NCBI GenBank assembly: GCA_036674765.1
Contig: JARVKI010000021.1
Span: 310,001-374,000 of the forward strand
Direction of reading: 5' to 3'
Length of the DNA: 64,000 bases
Source of the DNA: Seiridium cupressi
Taxonomy: Eukaryota > Ascomycota > Sordariomycetes > Amphisphaeriales > Sporocadaceae
In this document: piece after piece, positions 23,253-35,822 of the stretch
Position numbering within the stretch: the stretch's first letter is position 1
Layout: every line of letters begins with the position of its first letter
Translations under genes and position numbers: made by a program
Notes under the pieces: model-generated
What the model was told of the DNA's origin: nothing
Database searches by the model: none
Seen by the model: the letters and a program-made list of their open reading frames with translations, nothing else

Positions 23253-25122
23253 ATGGCCAGACCAGAAAAGCCAGCTCCTTATGCTGGAGAAGACATAGAA
23301 AAGAAAGGAGTTCCAAACGAAACACCTCGTCATGATGATGTGGGAGTTATCAAGCACGCAGACCAAAATGACGCCGATGAGGCCTACAAGGTCTTTGCGG
23401 CGCAGGGCGGGGAAGTCATCGTCATCACCCCGGAAGAGGAACGACGGCTTCTGAGAAAGATTGACTTGAATCTCATGCCTCTACTATGCATCGTTTATGG
23501 TCTGAACTATCTGGACAAGACAACAGTGTCTTACGCCAGCGTTATGGGCATTAAGGTGGGTCAGCTTTGAATCATGCTAAGACCTATTATACTGACTTGG
23601 CTTGTATAGACCGACATTAACCTTATCGGTATGTGCAAAGCCGTACTAAATGGTCCATTGCTGATGAGTGTGTCGTTTTAGGCCAGGATTACTCCTGGAT
23701 AGGATCGATGTTCTACTTTGGATATTTGGTGTGGGAATGGCCGACCAACCGCCTACTGCAGAGATTACCACTCGCAAAGTACTCTGCCTTCAATGTCATC
23801 ATGTGGGGGCTGACCCTTTGCTGCATGGCGGCGGTCAAGAACTTTGCCGGCGCGATGACAGTGCGATTCTTTCTGGGCGTGTTTGAGTCCGCAGTCTCTC
23901 CTGGCTTTGCGCTCTTCACGAGCCAGTGGTGGACGATCCGCGAGCAGGGCACGCGCACCGGTTGGTGGTTCAGCTTCAACGGCTGGGGGCAGATCCTGGG
24001 AGGTTTCGTCGCTTACGGCATTGCCGTCGGAACAGAAGCACATCCGATTGCCATCAAGTCGTGGCAGCTTGTCTTCCTGGTCATCGGCCTCTTCACGGCC
24101 TCCATGGGCGTAGTGTTCCTGTATTGGATGCCCGATAGTCAACTAAATGCCCGTTTCCTAACGCCAAAAGAGCGCCTCATGGCTGTCGAACGTATCAGGA
24201 TGAATCAACAAGGTGTTGGTAATAAACACTTCAAGATGTACCAATTCAAGGAGGCTCTTACTGACCCCATGATCTGGGCATTCGTGTTCTACAGTCTGGT
24301 AGCAGATATTCCCAACGGTGAGTTTCTCTAGTTGCAAAAGTCCGAGAAGCGGCTGACATCTTGTGCATAGGTGGAATCTCCAATTTCTTCTCTCAACTGA
24401 TCGTGTCCTTCGGATACACCAATACTCAATCCTTGTTGTTGGGTACACCTGGTGGCGCTGTCGAGGTAGTCGCTTTAGTGGTAGCCGGGCACTTGGGTGA
24501 TCGCTTCAGGAATAGACTTGTAAGTGCAACAGACCCGGTTCTCGTAACAATTCCCTGACTCAATGTTCTAGCTCATCTCGACCTCCGGACTTCTGATAGC
24601 GGCACTCGGAATGCTTCTGATCACTTGTCTACCAGAGAGCAATAACGCGGGTCGTCTCGTTGGCTACTATCTCACTCAAGCATCCCCGACCCCATTTGTG
24701 GCCTTGCTTTCACTAATTTCCACAAATGTTGCGGGCTGGACAAAGAAAACAACAGTCGCTGCGATGTATCTGATTGGGTACTGCGTTGGCAACATTATTG
24801 GTCCACAGGTTTTCCAGAGCAAGGTATGTGCCGTTGTTATCTCGAGGCTACTTATTGTTGCCTTTATCTTTCGTCCTAGAACAGTATCACTAACTTCTGA
24901 TCACCGCAATAGGATCAACCGGAATACCGACCGGCGGAAATCACCATCATCGTCTGTTATCTCGTCTGCGTGCTCGATGTACTCTTCATCTACTTTTGGT
25001 GCAGGCAGCAGAACAAAAAGAAAGCTGCTATTCGTGCTGCGCCGGGATACCAGAAGCTCGAAGGCCAGGAGTTCTTGGATCTCACTGACAGGGAGAACCC
25101 GGAGTTTGTATATAGTCTATAA
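23253..25122 (+). CDS. MFS transporter, allantoate permease / anion:cation symporter family
   Basis: Six exons (23253-23555, 23610-23628, 23682-24317, 24371-24519, 24572-24823, 24913-25122) give 522 residues. The second exon is only 19 nt. The protein has a hydrophilic N-terminus of about 70 residues, then about twelve hydrophobic helices. Features typical of the Dal5/Tna1 branch are MPLLCIVYGLNYLDKTTVSYAS in the first helix, the WEWPTNRLLQRLP loop, FLGVFESAVSPGF in helix 4, the WWTIREQGTRTGWW loop, and TKKTTVAAMYLIGYCVGNIIGP in the second half. Members import organic anions such as allantoate, nicotinate, pantothenate, biotin precursors or carboxylates with protons. Substrate is not predictable here; the neighbouring acyl-CoA synthetase suggests a carboxylic acid (inference). 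Confidence 0.92.
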
Positions 25123-25688
25123 TTCATTGCTTCTCAGTAGCGGGGCGGAGGGAGGTTGAACTCGCGAGTCGGACCGTCTTTCACTGTACCCATCGATTTG
25201 ATATACATTTCAAGGCTGGAGGTTCAACCATTAGATTGCATTGCCAGCATTATGTGGAGTAATTGACTCTGAACGTGGGCTAAAACACCTACATTGTAGA
25301 ACTATAGATGCACCGTTCGCAGTGTCGCTCTTTTGAACCGTGATCCATTCCTACTCTGGAAAAGCCCTATGCCCATTTCATCACAGAGCTTGCCGAGGAT
25401 GTAAATTTGTGTGCACAATCAGGGATCGTCACTTCTGCGGCTGTCCGGGGTAGCGGATGCGGGGAAGTGCCCGGGTTGGGGTCAAGTATTACATGCCGCT
25501 GGCCCAAGGGCCGACTGTGCCAGGGGCAAAGTCGCATTAATATATATCAGTAAGCTTGAACTGTACATACATTTGATGTAGTATTGTATCATACAGCCAA
25601 TCTGTCTTGACAAAATCCGCAGCCTCGTGTCCATGTTCTCATACCACTTGGAACGGACCACCGAGGCTCATTCCGCACCGACGCCGCA
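25123..25688. promoter_or_regulatory. Spacer and promoter of the acyl-CoA synthetase gene
   Basis: 566 bp holding the MFS 3' UTR and the upstream region of the acyl-CoA synthetase. A TATA-like tatatatc occurs near 25540. The two genes run in the same direction. Confidence 0.45.
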
Positions 25689-28123
25689 ATGAGCCATCCT
25701 CAGGATGAAGTCCACAACCATTCCCTGGAAGACCCGGAGTCTTTCTGGGCTCACCAGGCGGAGCACTTGCATTGGCACCGGAAGCCACAAGCTATCCTCT
25801 TAAAGTCAACCAAGACCCTAGAGAGCGGCACCACGCATCCGCATTGGGACTGGTTCGCGGGCGGCGAGATCTCGACATGTTACAACTGCGTTGATCGGCA
25901 CGTATTGTCTGGCAACGGGGACCGCCCGGCCATCTTCTACGACAGCCCGGTGACTAAGACAAAGCAGACCATCACCTACAATCGACTTTTGGATGAGGTC
26001 GAGGTCTTGGCCGGCGTGCTGAGAGACGAGGGTGTCAAGAAGGGTGACGTGGTGTTGATCTACAGTAAGCCCGCGTAAAGCCCCCAACGTGCGAAGATCA
26101 GCTAAATGATATTCTGTAGTGCCAATGATCCCAGCTGCCCTGATTGGAATACTGGCTGTCAACCGCCTCGGGGCGATCCATGCCGTGGTGTTCGGTGGGT
26201 TCGCCGCGGCATCTTTGGCTCAGCGAATAGAAGCATCGAAGCCTGTTGCTATCCTCACGGCCTCGTGTGGAATTGACGGGACCAAACCACCGATCAGCTA
26301 CAAACCGTTCATACGAGAGGCCATTGAGCTGTCGAAACACAAGCCTAACCGCGTGCTTGTTTGGCAACGGAATGAGCTGCGCTGGGATCCCCTCAACAAG
26401 AGTGGCGGTGAACGGAATTGGTTCAAGCTGGTGAGGAGTGCCCGAGCCCGAGGTATCAAGGCTGATTGTGTGCCGGTCAAATCCGGCGATGGGATTTATA
26501 TCATTTACACAAGCGGTACGACTGGGTCCCCGAAAGGCGTCGTGCGGGACGCGGGAGGGCATGCTGTCGGGCTACATCTCTCAATCAGCTATCTGTTCGG
26601 TATCCATGGTCCAGGAGATGTAATTTTTACCGCAAGGTGAGCTTATACGCGTTTCATCTACTATCCGACATGCAAAGCTAACTGGATGATAGTGACATTG
26701 GTTGGGTTGTCGGGCACTCGTTCATCATTTATGGTCCTCTGCTCACAGGTGCGGCAACAGTGCTATACGAAGGTAAGATTCCCGGTTGCGGTCAAATAAT
26801 ACTGGACTTATCTTGACCCGTTCGTGCAGGCAAGCCAGTCGGAACACCTGACAGCTCCAGCTTTTGGCGCATCATCCAAGTAAGTCTTGATTCGCACACA
26901 TTCAAGAGCGTTTGCCCCGAAAACGCCGGGTCATTGACGCTGTTTTCGCAGGATTACAAGGTTAATAGTTTGTTCACCGCACCCAGTAAGTGGATTGTTC
27001 ATCATACTCTTGGGAAAGATGCCTAACTGACTATTGCAGCCGCTCTGAGGGCCATCAAGAGAGATGATCCAGAAAACGAGTACTTGAAGAGGATAGGCGA
27101 AACGGGCGGGCTCAAGTCGCTCAGAGCAATCTTTCTGGCTGGTGAGAGATCAGAGCCCTCAATCATCACGATGTATCAAGAATTGCTACAAAGATATGGC
27201 GCCTCGGGAGCTACGGTAATCGACAACTGGTGGTCTTCCGAGTCTGGCTCTCCTATCTCCGGAGTCAGTCTACTTCCTCATGCAGGCAAAGACAGAAAAG
27301 CGAACATTCGGGATCAGGAGTTATTACGTATCAAGCCTGGCAGTGCTGGAAAGCCTATGCCAGGTTTTGATGTGAGAGCCGTTGATGATCAAGGCAACGA
27401 GGTCAAAAGGGGAAAGATGGGAAATATTGTTATGGCTACTCCTCTGGCCCCAACGGGGTTCAGAACACTATGGGACGATGAAGACAGATTCTACAAGGGG
27501 TACCTGAAAAGATTCGACGGCAAATGGCTTGACACGGGCGATGCTGGCATGATTGACCCGGAAGGGTACATCAGCATTATGAGTCGAAGCGACGATCTGA
27601 TCAACACTGCAGGCCATCGGTTGTCTACAGGTGAGCTTTGTGGTTTAGTGCGACTTTTGCGATGCTAATTGTTGTTATAGGAGCCATCGAGCAAGCAATC
27701 ACAAGCCACCCACTTGTCGCAGAAGCAAGCGTCATAGGAATCCCCGACAACCTGAAAGGCCAGCTCCCTTTTGCCTTTGTGACACTTTCTGTTCCTGACC
27801 ACCCTTCATCTGCCGTTCCGGACCCAAAGATAGCCGATGAGATTCAAAAACAAGTCCGCAGTCAGATCGGTGGCATTGCTACTCTTGGCGGCATCATACA
27901 AGGCAAGGGGATGATTCCCAAAACGAGGTCCGGCAAGACATTACGCAGGGTGCTGCGAGAGCTGGTAGAAAACGCCGTGCATGACGAGTTTGACAAGGAC
28001 GTGGCATGGCCAGCAACCATTGAGGATGCATCTGTGATAGAGGTTGCCAGAAGCAAGGTGGCCGAGTACTTCAAAGAGAGAGGAGGCGCCCACAAAGCTG
28101 TCGAGACTCGGGCGAAATTGTGA
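25689..28123 (+). CDS. Acyl-CoA synthetase, ACSS3/propionyl-CoA synthetase-like
   Basis: Seven exons (25689-26064, 26120-26636, 26693-26772, 26830-26879, 26952-26985, 27040-27630, 27681-28123) give 696 residues with consistent phases. The N-terminal ACAS_N block is recognisable ([19 protein letters not shown]). The AMP-binding P-loop is [17 protein letters not shown]; other core motifs are [33 protein letters not shown] and the hinge region [20 protein letters not shown]. The catalytic lysine lies in [11 protein letters not shown]. The enzyme activates a short-chain carboxylic acid with ATP and CoA via an acyl-adenylate. The overall pattern resembles acetyl-/propionyl-CoA synthetases (ACSS3 type) more than medium-chain or long-chain enzymes. 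The exact acid is uncertain. It follows the MFS gene in the same orientation. Confidence 0.92.
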
Positions 28124-28995
28124 AGTAGTAATGCAAATCCAGAGAGACAGAACTGCGGAAACACCTGTGGCCCTCCAATATGCCATGTCTGGGATGGGGG
28201 GGTTATAGGCCTCCGTAAAGTGATTACTTTCGACCATCCGGTCAACCAAACTCTGCCTGCCGAGTATCGCATACTGAATTGAATACCAATTGGTTCAGTT
28301 GGCCGATTCCAACGCTACCAACACAGTGCCTTCAGGGATATTCACCCAATTTTTTGAAGACTCGCAGTTCAAACCTGAGAACGCCCCCATTTTTATCTTT
28401 TCCCCTCAGTCCCTTCATTACATGCCGCCATACAAATATTGAAATCACATTCTAGAATTTTTTTGCGTTATCCTCCATTGATTTTTAGGATAATCATCTA
28501 GTTTCAAATCCAACGGGCGCCGCTCAGAGCATTTGGAGTCCCAGTGATAGACCTCGCTTAGAAGACGTGATGCGAGCCGGTGCGATCTAACTCGGACCAA
28601 AGGATAGCCTGGACATCAACAGTGGTCCAGCTAAACGTTTCCGAAGACTGAGTTCTTACCTGCATCTCCTCCCGATAGCTATGCCAACGAGGTGGGAGAT
28701 ACCCGTGCGCTTATGTCCATGGGTAAGGCTGACCCAGCAGCCCACAGCTTTTGGACTTCTGTCCCATCTCATTCCACTTTTAAGTTTTGATGTTGGATGT
28801 TATGCTTGGAGGTGGTTACTTTCTGTACTTGTGTGAAAATCTGCTTGATCCCGAATTATTCAATGTCATCACGCAGCAGCAAACAGCTTCACGATTGGTG
28901 CATGGAATAGCAACGAGCTAAATACAAGGCATGACACCAAACCATGTTGACAAATAAAACAAGTTGCACCCGCGTATAACCTCAGCATCGCGTCG
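28124..28995. other. Convergent intergenic region
   Basis: 872 bp between the converging acyl-CoA synthetase and epoxide hydrolase genes. Both 3' UTRs; nothing else recognised. Confidence 0.6.
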
Positions 28996-30237
28996 TTAGA
29001 GCTTGCTAGTCTTAACTACGCCACTGGCGCCGCCGTTCTTCCCAAACATGGTCCTGAGGTCCCCAATAAGAGCCTCCGGTTTCTCCCAAGCAGCAAAGTG
29101 GCCACCGCGTTCATGGTTCTTCTCATACACAATGTTTCCCAGTTGGCGTGTCCATACGTCAGGCAGAGCAACGATATCCCTGGGAAAACGTCCCAAGCCG
29201 ACCTTGACATTCTGATACCGAGTCATCTTGGTCCACATATTACCTTCTCGGCTGGAACGTTTCTCTCCCTTCTCCGTTTTCTCCTCGTGCATACTTTCAT
29301 AGTATAGCCTTACGCTCGCCGCCGGCCCAGCCGTGCTGAACCAGTATATGCTGATCCACGTCAAGACCTCGTCATCAGTCCACGGGTAGTCATCAGTCCA
29401 GTCGTGCAGCTTCTCGTAGATCCAGCCGAGCAGCGCCACGGGGCTGTCATTGAGGGCGTACCCGACCGTCTGCGGCTTGGTGCCCTGGAGAACGTTATAC
29501 CCACTGCCCTCCTTCTGGAACCACTGGCTCCTCGCTAGGCCTTCCTTCTCGCGCTTCGTCCACGGCTTGACGGTGCTCGCGATAGCAAGCAGCGGGTGCT
29601 TGAGCAGTACGGGAGGCGTGGCGGGGCTCAGGTTCAGGTGCTGGGCACGGGCGGATTCCGGATAGTAGAACGACATGGCACGCGTGATGGCCCAGCCCCA
29701 GTCGCCGCCCTGAGTGACGTACTGACTGTAGCCAAGCTTATGCATGAGCTTGTTCATGAGCTCTGCGTGCTGGGCAATGGAGAATCCGCGCTTCTTCGTC
29801 CCACCCGAGAAGCCAAAGTTGGGCAGCGAGGGAACCACGACATGGAAAGCCGGTGATCCATCACCGCCCTGCGTTAGAGGCCTGATGATTTTGGTCCCCT
29901 CGTAGAAGCTTCCGGGCCACCCGTGCACAAAGAGCAGGGGAATTGCACCCGGGGCGGCACTCCTCTGGTGGATGAAGTGCACGTCGAGCGTCTCGAAGCC
30001 GTCGACTGAGATGGGAGTCGTGAAGTGCGGGAACTCGTTTAGTTGAGCTTCTGCGCGCCGCCAGTCAAAGCCTTCAGCCCAGTACTTGGCCAGCCGTTTG
30101 ATGTCCCCAAGGGGTGCACCGAGATCCCACCCGGCCGCTTCCAGCTCATCCGGGAACCGAGCTCGGGAAAGTCGACTCTTGAGGTCCGACAGGTCAGCGT
30201 CGGAGACGGCGATGCGGTAAGGTTTAATGTCGGCCAT
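28996..30237 (-). CDS. Epoxide hydrolase, microsomal-type with EHN domain
   Basis: A single-exon protein of 413 residues, near the usual length of about 400. The N-terminal EHN domain (about residues 4-110) begins with PYRIAVSDADLSDLKSRL. The alpha/beta-hydrolase core has the oxyanion motif HGWPGSF (105-111), the nucleophile Asp179 in QGGDWG, the ring-opening tyrosines near 247 (GSGYNVLQ) and 312-313 (VRLYYE), and the charge-relay His380 in ERGGHFAAWE. All catalytic residues known from the Aspergillus niger enzyme family have counterparts, so it should hydrate epoxides to diols. No membrane anchor is evident, so it is probably soluble. It is convergent with the acyl-CoA synthetase gene. Confidence 0.94.
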   Translation of the reverse strand: MADIKPYRIAVSDADLSDLKSRLSRARFPDELEAAGWDLGAPLGDIKRLAKYWAEGFDWRRAEAQLNEFPHFTTPISVDGFETLDVHFIHQRSAAPGAIPLLFVHGWPGSFYEGTKIIRPLTQGGDGSPAFHVVVPSLPNFGFSGGTKKRGFSIAQHAELMNKLMHKLGYSQYVTQGGDWGWAITRAMSFYYPESARAQHLNLSPATPPVLLKHPLLAIASTVKPWTKREKEGLARSQWFQKEGSGYNVLQGTKPQTVGYALNDSPVALLGWIYEKLHDWTDDYPWTDDEVLTWISIYWFSTAGPAASVRLYYESMHEEKTEKGEKRSSREGNMWTKMTRYQNVKVGLGRFPRDIVALPDVWTRQLGNIVYEKNHERGGHFAAWEKPEALIGDLRTMFGKNGGASGVVKTSKL

Positions 30238-32409
30238 ATCGAAGGCTTTATTTTTCCAAAATGCTATTGTAGTTTGCTAACGAAACTGTCAATTGTTTGC
30301 AACCGCCGCCGTGTCCGACTGCTCTTGGCTCGGCTGCGCTGCTGAGCCGGCGCCCCCACTCTGTGCGGTCTATGATTGGAGGCTGGAGGATGCAGTACAT
30401 AGAGGGTGCGCCGGGATTATATTAAGTCCTAGAGTGCTTACCTAATATTTGGCGCCGATGGTCTTGGGTCTTATTTAATTAATTCATCAATTGAAAATCC
30501 GAACACGGTCTCTGTGGCTTTTAGAGCAATATCGATTTTCGTGTTTGGTTATACGGTGGCTACAGTAAAAGGTTAAGCGGTGTTATAATGATGTACAACG
30601 TCGATATGGCGATCTGCAATTTGAGTTTGGGAGGAAAGGAGTGATTAAGAAGCACTTTTCTTGCTATGCTTTCTCTAGAGAGACCAATCAAGTATTTCGT
30701 ATAACGTGTTTACTTTTCGCGGTAAATAACATGTCCACCACATAGGCTCGTGTAGTCAAACGACGACAGCTACGTGAAACATCAAGTTGGAATTCCAGTT
30801 ACAACACAGAACGTGCTCTGCACGGCTGTAGTGGCTTTCGTTCTCCAGTGTTCACTAGATTAGTCATGAGTCTTAGTGAGACAACAGCTAGGAAGTGACA
30901 AGCGAGTCGGGCTGGACGTGAGATGCCATATTCAAAGATAACCGTCCGCCCGTCCACGCTCCCGGGCATACGAACACTGTCCTCGAGCGCTGCCGCTGCT
31001 GAGTTTCATCACACTGTTGGTATCAGACACGCAACCATTGCTTGTTTGCTCGGCAAGACCTTACTCACACCACCCGTGTTGAATCTATCAAAGTTGTGTG
31101 GTGTGTATCCTCTTTCTTGACTCCTCCTCTCTTACACCAGGCGGTCTTGCTTGCCTTGAGCGTCCTCGTCTGCGTGACACAAAATTAATCGGGCCACCGC
31201 GTCCGGTGTACGACAGAACAGATACCGCTAGTATGAGGAGTTCCGCCCTCAAGTAAAAAAAAACCCGTGGAATATCGTCTCCTACTCCATGTGGGGCCGC
31301 GATGACCGGGAGATGCCTCCTCGCTGCTGCATTACCCTCGTTCAAGATTTTTTTTGTTTCCAATACCCTGTTTGGGAGTGGTGGATACTGTAGTGTATAC
31401 ATGAGTTCCGAACTGGAACTCAGGTGGAACGAAAATTTGGCTAAATTCGGAGTGGCCTCGAGGAGAACGAGACAACAGCACAATGCGCAGAGGCCAATCA
31501 TGTCGCACAGGGGCGCGTGTGACCGGAGAACGGTCTCTCATATCATTGGTTAGCCAGCATAGCGAGACATGTTAGTTTCACCAAGGCTTTCCTTCACTGC
31601 CATGGTTAACGGGATAAAGCACAAGATACGGACGAACTGGAGATCAAGAAACAAAGAATGGAGCAGGTACATTTTGAAGGGGTTTCATTTATGTAGTAGT
31701 TACGCTCAGTATCTAGAATCATGGTGTATCAAGCAATAGCTTTTAGACTTCCTTCTGGATTCATGACCTGGTTCCCTCAAGACATATTTCCAACACGCCC
31801 ACAGTGACACCGCACCTTTTGAAGAGAAGAAAGTTGGTCGTCATCAATTCGTAAGTCAAGGAAATTTGCTGTTATCCTCGGGCCTCTCTGGAGTGAGGCT
31901 GTCCGGGCAAGCTGGACAAAGTAAAAGCAGATTTGCTTCGTGTCATGAACATTACCCGCCTAGAGCTCATGATAGGCGGGGGATTCCGTTGCTCGATTTC
32001 TCGTCGTGCTCGGCATGAAGAAGAGGTCGGAAGGTAGGAGGGTGAATAGGGTGATCGGAGTTTGAGAACATTAATATCCTCCATGCGTCGCATCAATTCG
32101 TGAAGCATGTACACAGCCTTGAGCGGCATCGCAAAATCAAGCAAGAATCAAGTCGTCAGGATCGTCATCGCGTCTTTAGGGTTTCGCCCAGGCATTGCCG
32201 ATGCTGAGACATTGCTCTGAAGTACAACAAGAACTGAAAAAGAAAGTCGAAGGAGTGATGTCGTGGGTCGTAACAGCCATGGCGTTCTATGGCCCTGGGA
32301 TTTCAATGCGGCAGAGAGAATCACCTCTCGAACAAGAAAGTCACAACGCCTGGATCAATGCGCTTGATGCAACAAACATTTCCGTCCCAAGCCCTAATGC
32401 GGCACAGTG
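30238..32409. other. Intergenic region, epoxide hydrolase to stuA
   Basis: About 2.2 kb. The left part is the epoxide hydrolase promoter and the right part is the 3' flank of stuA. Open frames near 31.1-31.5 kb and 31.9-32.1 kb show no recognisable content. Confidence 0.55.
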
Positions 32410-34398
32410 CTATCGGCGTAGTCCAGAAGACACCGAGGCAGGCCGGTTCATAGGGTCGAATGTCGTGGCTGGCATGGTTCCGTCAATGGTCATTTTCCTT
32501 CGCTTGATGTCAAAACCACCGCTTCCAGGACGAGGTAGTTCATCCTCATCATCACGACCACGCTTCATCCCGCCAGGTGCACCGTTCATAATCGGCGGCG
32601 CGGCGTAGCCATTCTGCATAGCCGCCATATCCTGTGAGCCATACACGTCTCCACCTGGTGCGACATTCGAGGGTGCCCTGTCATTGCTCATTACATTATA
32701 AAGATTGCTCGAGGATTGGACACGCGGAGGTGAGTTGTAGCCAGTTTGCTGCGAGTAATACCCCTGTGAGGGATTGGCGGTTCTGGGAGTTGCGCGGCCA
32801 GAGCCTGCCTGGTGGTTGTCCGAGCCGGCGATATCGCCAGAGACGTGGTCTCCAGAGAGAGGGGCCAGCGACGGGGCACTGTAGCCGTACGAGTTTCTGT
32901 TGGCATCGTACGCCCCGCTGTTGTGGGTGTACTCGGCTTCATGCTCAGCCTCGTCGTCTGCTGCCTGCTGTTGAAGTTGTTCACCAGGCTGCGCGGCGTG
33001 AAGCATGCCGTTCGGAGGTTTCACATCCTGCTCGCCGTTACCAGAAGGCCGTCCGGTGGGTGGAGCCATATCACCCCTCATGTAGCCTTGTCCGTACGAG
33101 TCCCGATCCTGAGGGCTGGTGTTAGAAGTACCGTACGGTGCTTGCTGAGTAGGAGGCGCATTATAGACCCCACGCGAACTATCGTATGCTTGAGTTCCCT
33201 GGGGATATTGTTGCATACTCTGAAGCGAAGCCCCTGGAGGAGTGGTTGCCGGTGTTGCGGGCATTGATCGAGCATTGCTGAGGCCAGTGTCTATTGACAT
33301 GGGATTGTTGTTCTGAGCGCCATTCATTCCTTGTTGACCCCACTGGTAGTTATCGGAAGCCATGCTTCCCATTACACTTGACGCACTAGTCGGCGGTGTT
33401 GGGAAGGTATGAGCACGGTCTAACGAAGGCCGTCCAGAGGAGTTGTGCGAGGGAACTGAGGGCTGAGGGCCAGGCAGGCCCATATGGTGGTGGTGCTGTT
33501 GTATTGAGGGAAGGACGCCGGATGGAGGTGCTGGACCACCGGGACCGTTGCGCATCTGGTTCTGCTCTTGCTTGCGACGCTCAGCTGCGGCCATCACCTG
33601 ATTGGTTCTCGTCTGGTTGGTAGGGTGATATAGGAGAGCACCAATGTTATGAACAAAGAGAGGATATAACAACTCAGTGATCTTCTCCTTATTGGCAAAG
33701 TCCAAAGCTCTCTCGAACGGAATCCTGTGTCACCACATTAGCAAGGGATGATGGTAGCGCGCTTCAAGGGAGCTTTACCAGACACCCTTCAGGTGCATCG
33801 GCCCGATCTTGACAACGTGGCGGACCTTTTCACTCTTCAGGATCCCGTCGCGTCGGCCTCTTGTCATGCCAGCAACATTCAACAATTTCGTGCCATTGAT
33901 CATGTGGTTATCTATTTTGCACAAGTCAGCATCGTAAATTCGACGGAACTGGAAATGTTGGAAGGGAGGGGTGCTTAGTATCTTACCCTCTCGACGAGCG
34001 ACACAGATCCCCCTAGCTTCGACCTGAAAGCACAAACTACCCTCATCTTCCCAAAGAGTAGCCGTCACCCTGGGCTTCACACCGGGCGGGGCTACTTGGC
34101 CCGTCGTGTCCATACCCGGGGTGTAGTTCTGCAAACCCGGTTGGTGTACACCAGGAGGAGGGAGAACATTACCCATTGACCCTGACACAGGAGGTGCCGA
34201 CTGAGGGGATGTCAATCCATTCGAGTAGCCATACTGGGGGTAGCCCGTGGAGTACTGTGCAGGACCGGGCTGTAATAACGGTGGCTGTTGGTGGCCATAG
34301 TGGTGTGGTAGTGCGTTCGAAGTAACAGTCTGTGGAGTAGGTGCAGGACCTGCAGACATATGCTGAGGATAGTACATGTCGGTACCTGCAGAGTTCAT
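32410..34398 (-). CDS. stuA: APSES transcription factor StuA
   Basis: Three exons (34398-33987, 33911-33779, 33724-32410) with introns of 75 and 54 nt give 619 residues. The APSES DNA-binding domain spans about residues 110-215: [60 protein letters not shown] and GPMHLKGVWIPFERALDFA. Flanks are Gln/Pro/Ser-rich, with HTFPTPPTSASSV conserved in StuA proteins and a C-terminal bipartite-like nuclear signal (KRGRDDEDE ... DIKRRK). StuA controls conidiophore, hyphal and sexual development in filamentous fungi (Asm-1 in Neurospora). The ATG at 34398 matches the usual N-terminus beginning Met-Asn and leads into a conserved PQYGYSNGLTSPQSAPP block. The frame stays open for 133 more codons upstream, but without an ATG. 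Confidence 0.95.
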
Positions 34399-34797
34399 CG
34401 CTGGATAATGGTCGTAGGTTCCAATTGAGTGGGATGGAGGCCCCGATATAGCAGTCACGGGCAGGTTTGGCGAGGGCGTCTTGGGCCCGTTGGAAGACGT
34501 GGCCGAGGTGGCAGACGTAAAGGAAGAATGAGAATCGCCGTTCGAACTCACAGACGATCCAATGGAGCTGACCCGGGGAGAGGATGCACCCGAGGAATAT
34601 GCCAATGGCGGTTGGGGTAGTGGGATTGACGGTAATCTCTCACTTGCATACGACGGGCGCTGGGTAGCAGGAGTGCCGTAATATGGCGGTACGTCGCTTG
34701 GTCCCCGGGTCTGCGAGTAAGAAATCGGCGGGAGGAGTTGAGGATCCAGCTTGACGACCTTGGTGGTTATGCCGGAGAGGCGATTTGTAGACCGGGT
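34399..34797 (-). other. In-frame open extension upstream of stuA start
   Basis: In the frame of stuA exon 1 there is no stop between the ATG and a TAG at 34798-34800, about 133 codons. The encoded stretch is Pro/Ser/Tyr-rich (KLDPQLLPPISYSQTRG, SSPRVSSIGSSVSSNGDSH) and resembles protein rather than UTR, yet it has no ATG. The TAG itself sits in a tctctag context that could be a 3' splice site, so an upstream exon with a start codon may exist. Alternatively this is just 5' UTR. Confidence 0.45.
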
Positions 34798-35822
34798 CTA
34801 GAGACCGAGTCGATGAGCGGGCACGGCTCAGAAGCTGAGATGGAAAGCGCCCGGGAGGAACTTGGCCAGTTGCAGCCGGTGGAATGAACCAATGGACTGC
34901 CGATGACCTTGACTTGGGAGCACCAAGGCAGAATTGGCGGGGAGGACAACGGTGCTGGCGAGTTTAGCAAATAACTCGACTTTCTGTGGCACCACGAAGC
35001 CAGCGCCTGACTTTGCAGCTTATCCACAAATTATCACAATGTGAAGAAGGCGGCTGGTTGCTGGATCTGGCCCGGAGTAGTGGATTTGCAGCGGTTACGA
35101 GGCGAGCTTCTGCAACCGGGTCGCTGTCTACCAGTTGGATATCTGGGCGAAGGATTTTGAGAACTGCCGCTTGACGAATTGGACAAGTAAGTGTCTGCGG
35201 GAGTGACTCTTGGGCCGAGTCTTGCTACTATCAGACCAATTTCCTCACAATTCGTAAGTCGTACCGACGTATTTGTCTAGGACGATGCAAATGGTTGCTG
35301 CTGAACGAAGGACGTCACGGCGTACAAAGACATGGGTAAAGAAAAAAAAAATGAAACAATGGTCGTCAAGTTCGGACGTCGTCTTTCGTCAGGGCCCTCG
35401 TGAGGATGAGGGGAGGCGGGATGTGTAAGTCGGCGGGCCGTAGATCGTTTGGCGTACTAGCTCCTTCGACCATACGAACGCGGCTTCCCTCTTAACTTCA
35501 GAGAATCTCTCAACTCTAATGTAAGAAGACACCAGATCAGCTTGGGTTGCGCAGAGAATTGGTCGGATGAGATTCCCACGAGCGAATTGGAGGGCGCAAA
35601 GTCTGTTGGAGGGACTGGCAGAGTTTTGCGCAGCGAGCGGGTGAAAGTGGAGGGGGATTGGGAATATGGGACCTCGAAGACGACGATCACGTACCTGGTC
35701 CAACCTCTATGACCTTCTCTGGGAGAAATTGAGGTGGTCGGATAGGCGTGGGGAGGAAGGGAAGAGGAAGAAGAGAGAAGGAAGGGAACTCGACCGTGGT
35801 GGTGAGGAGGCAGGGTAAGCTA

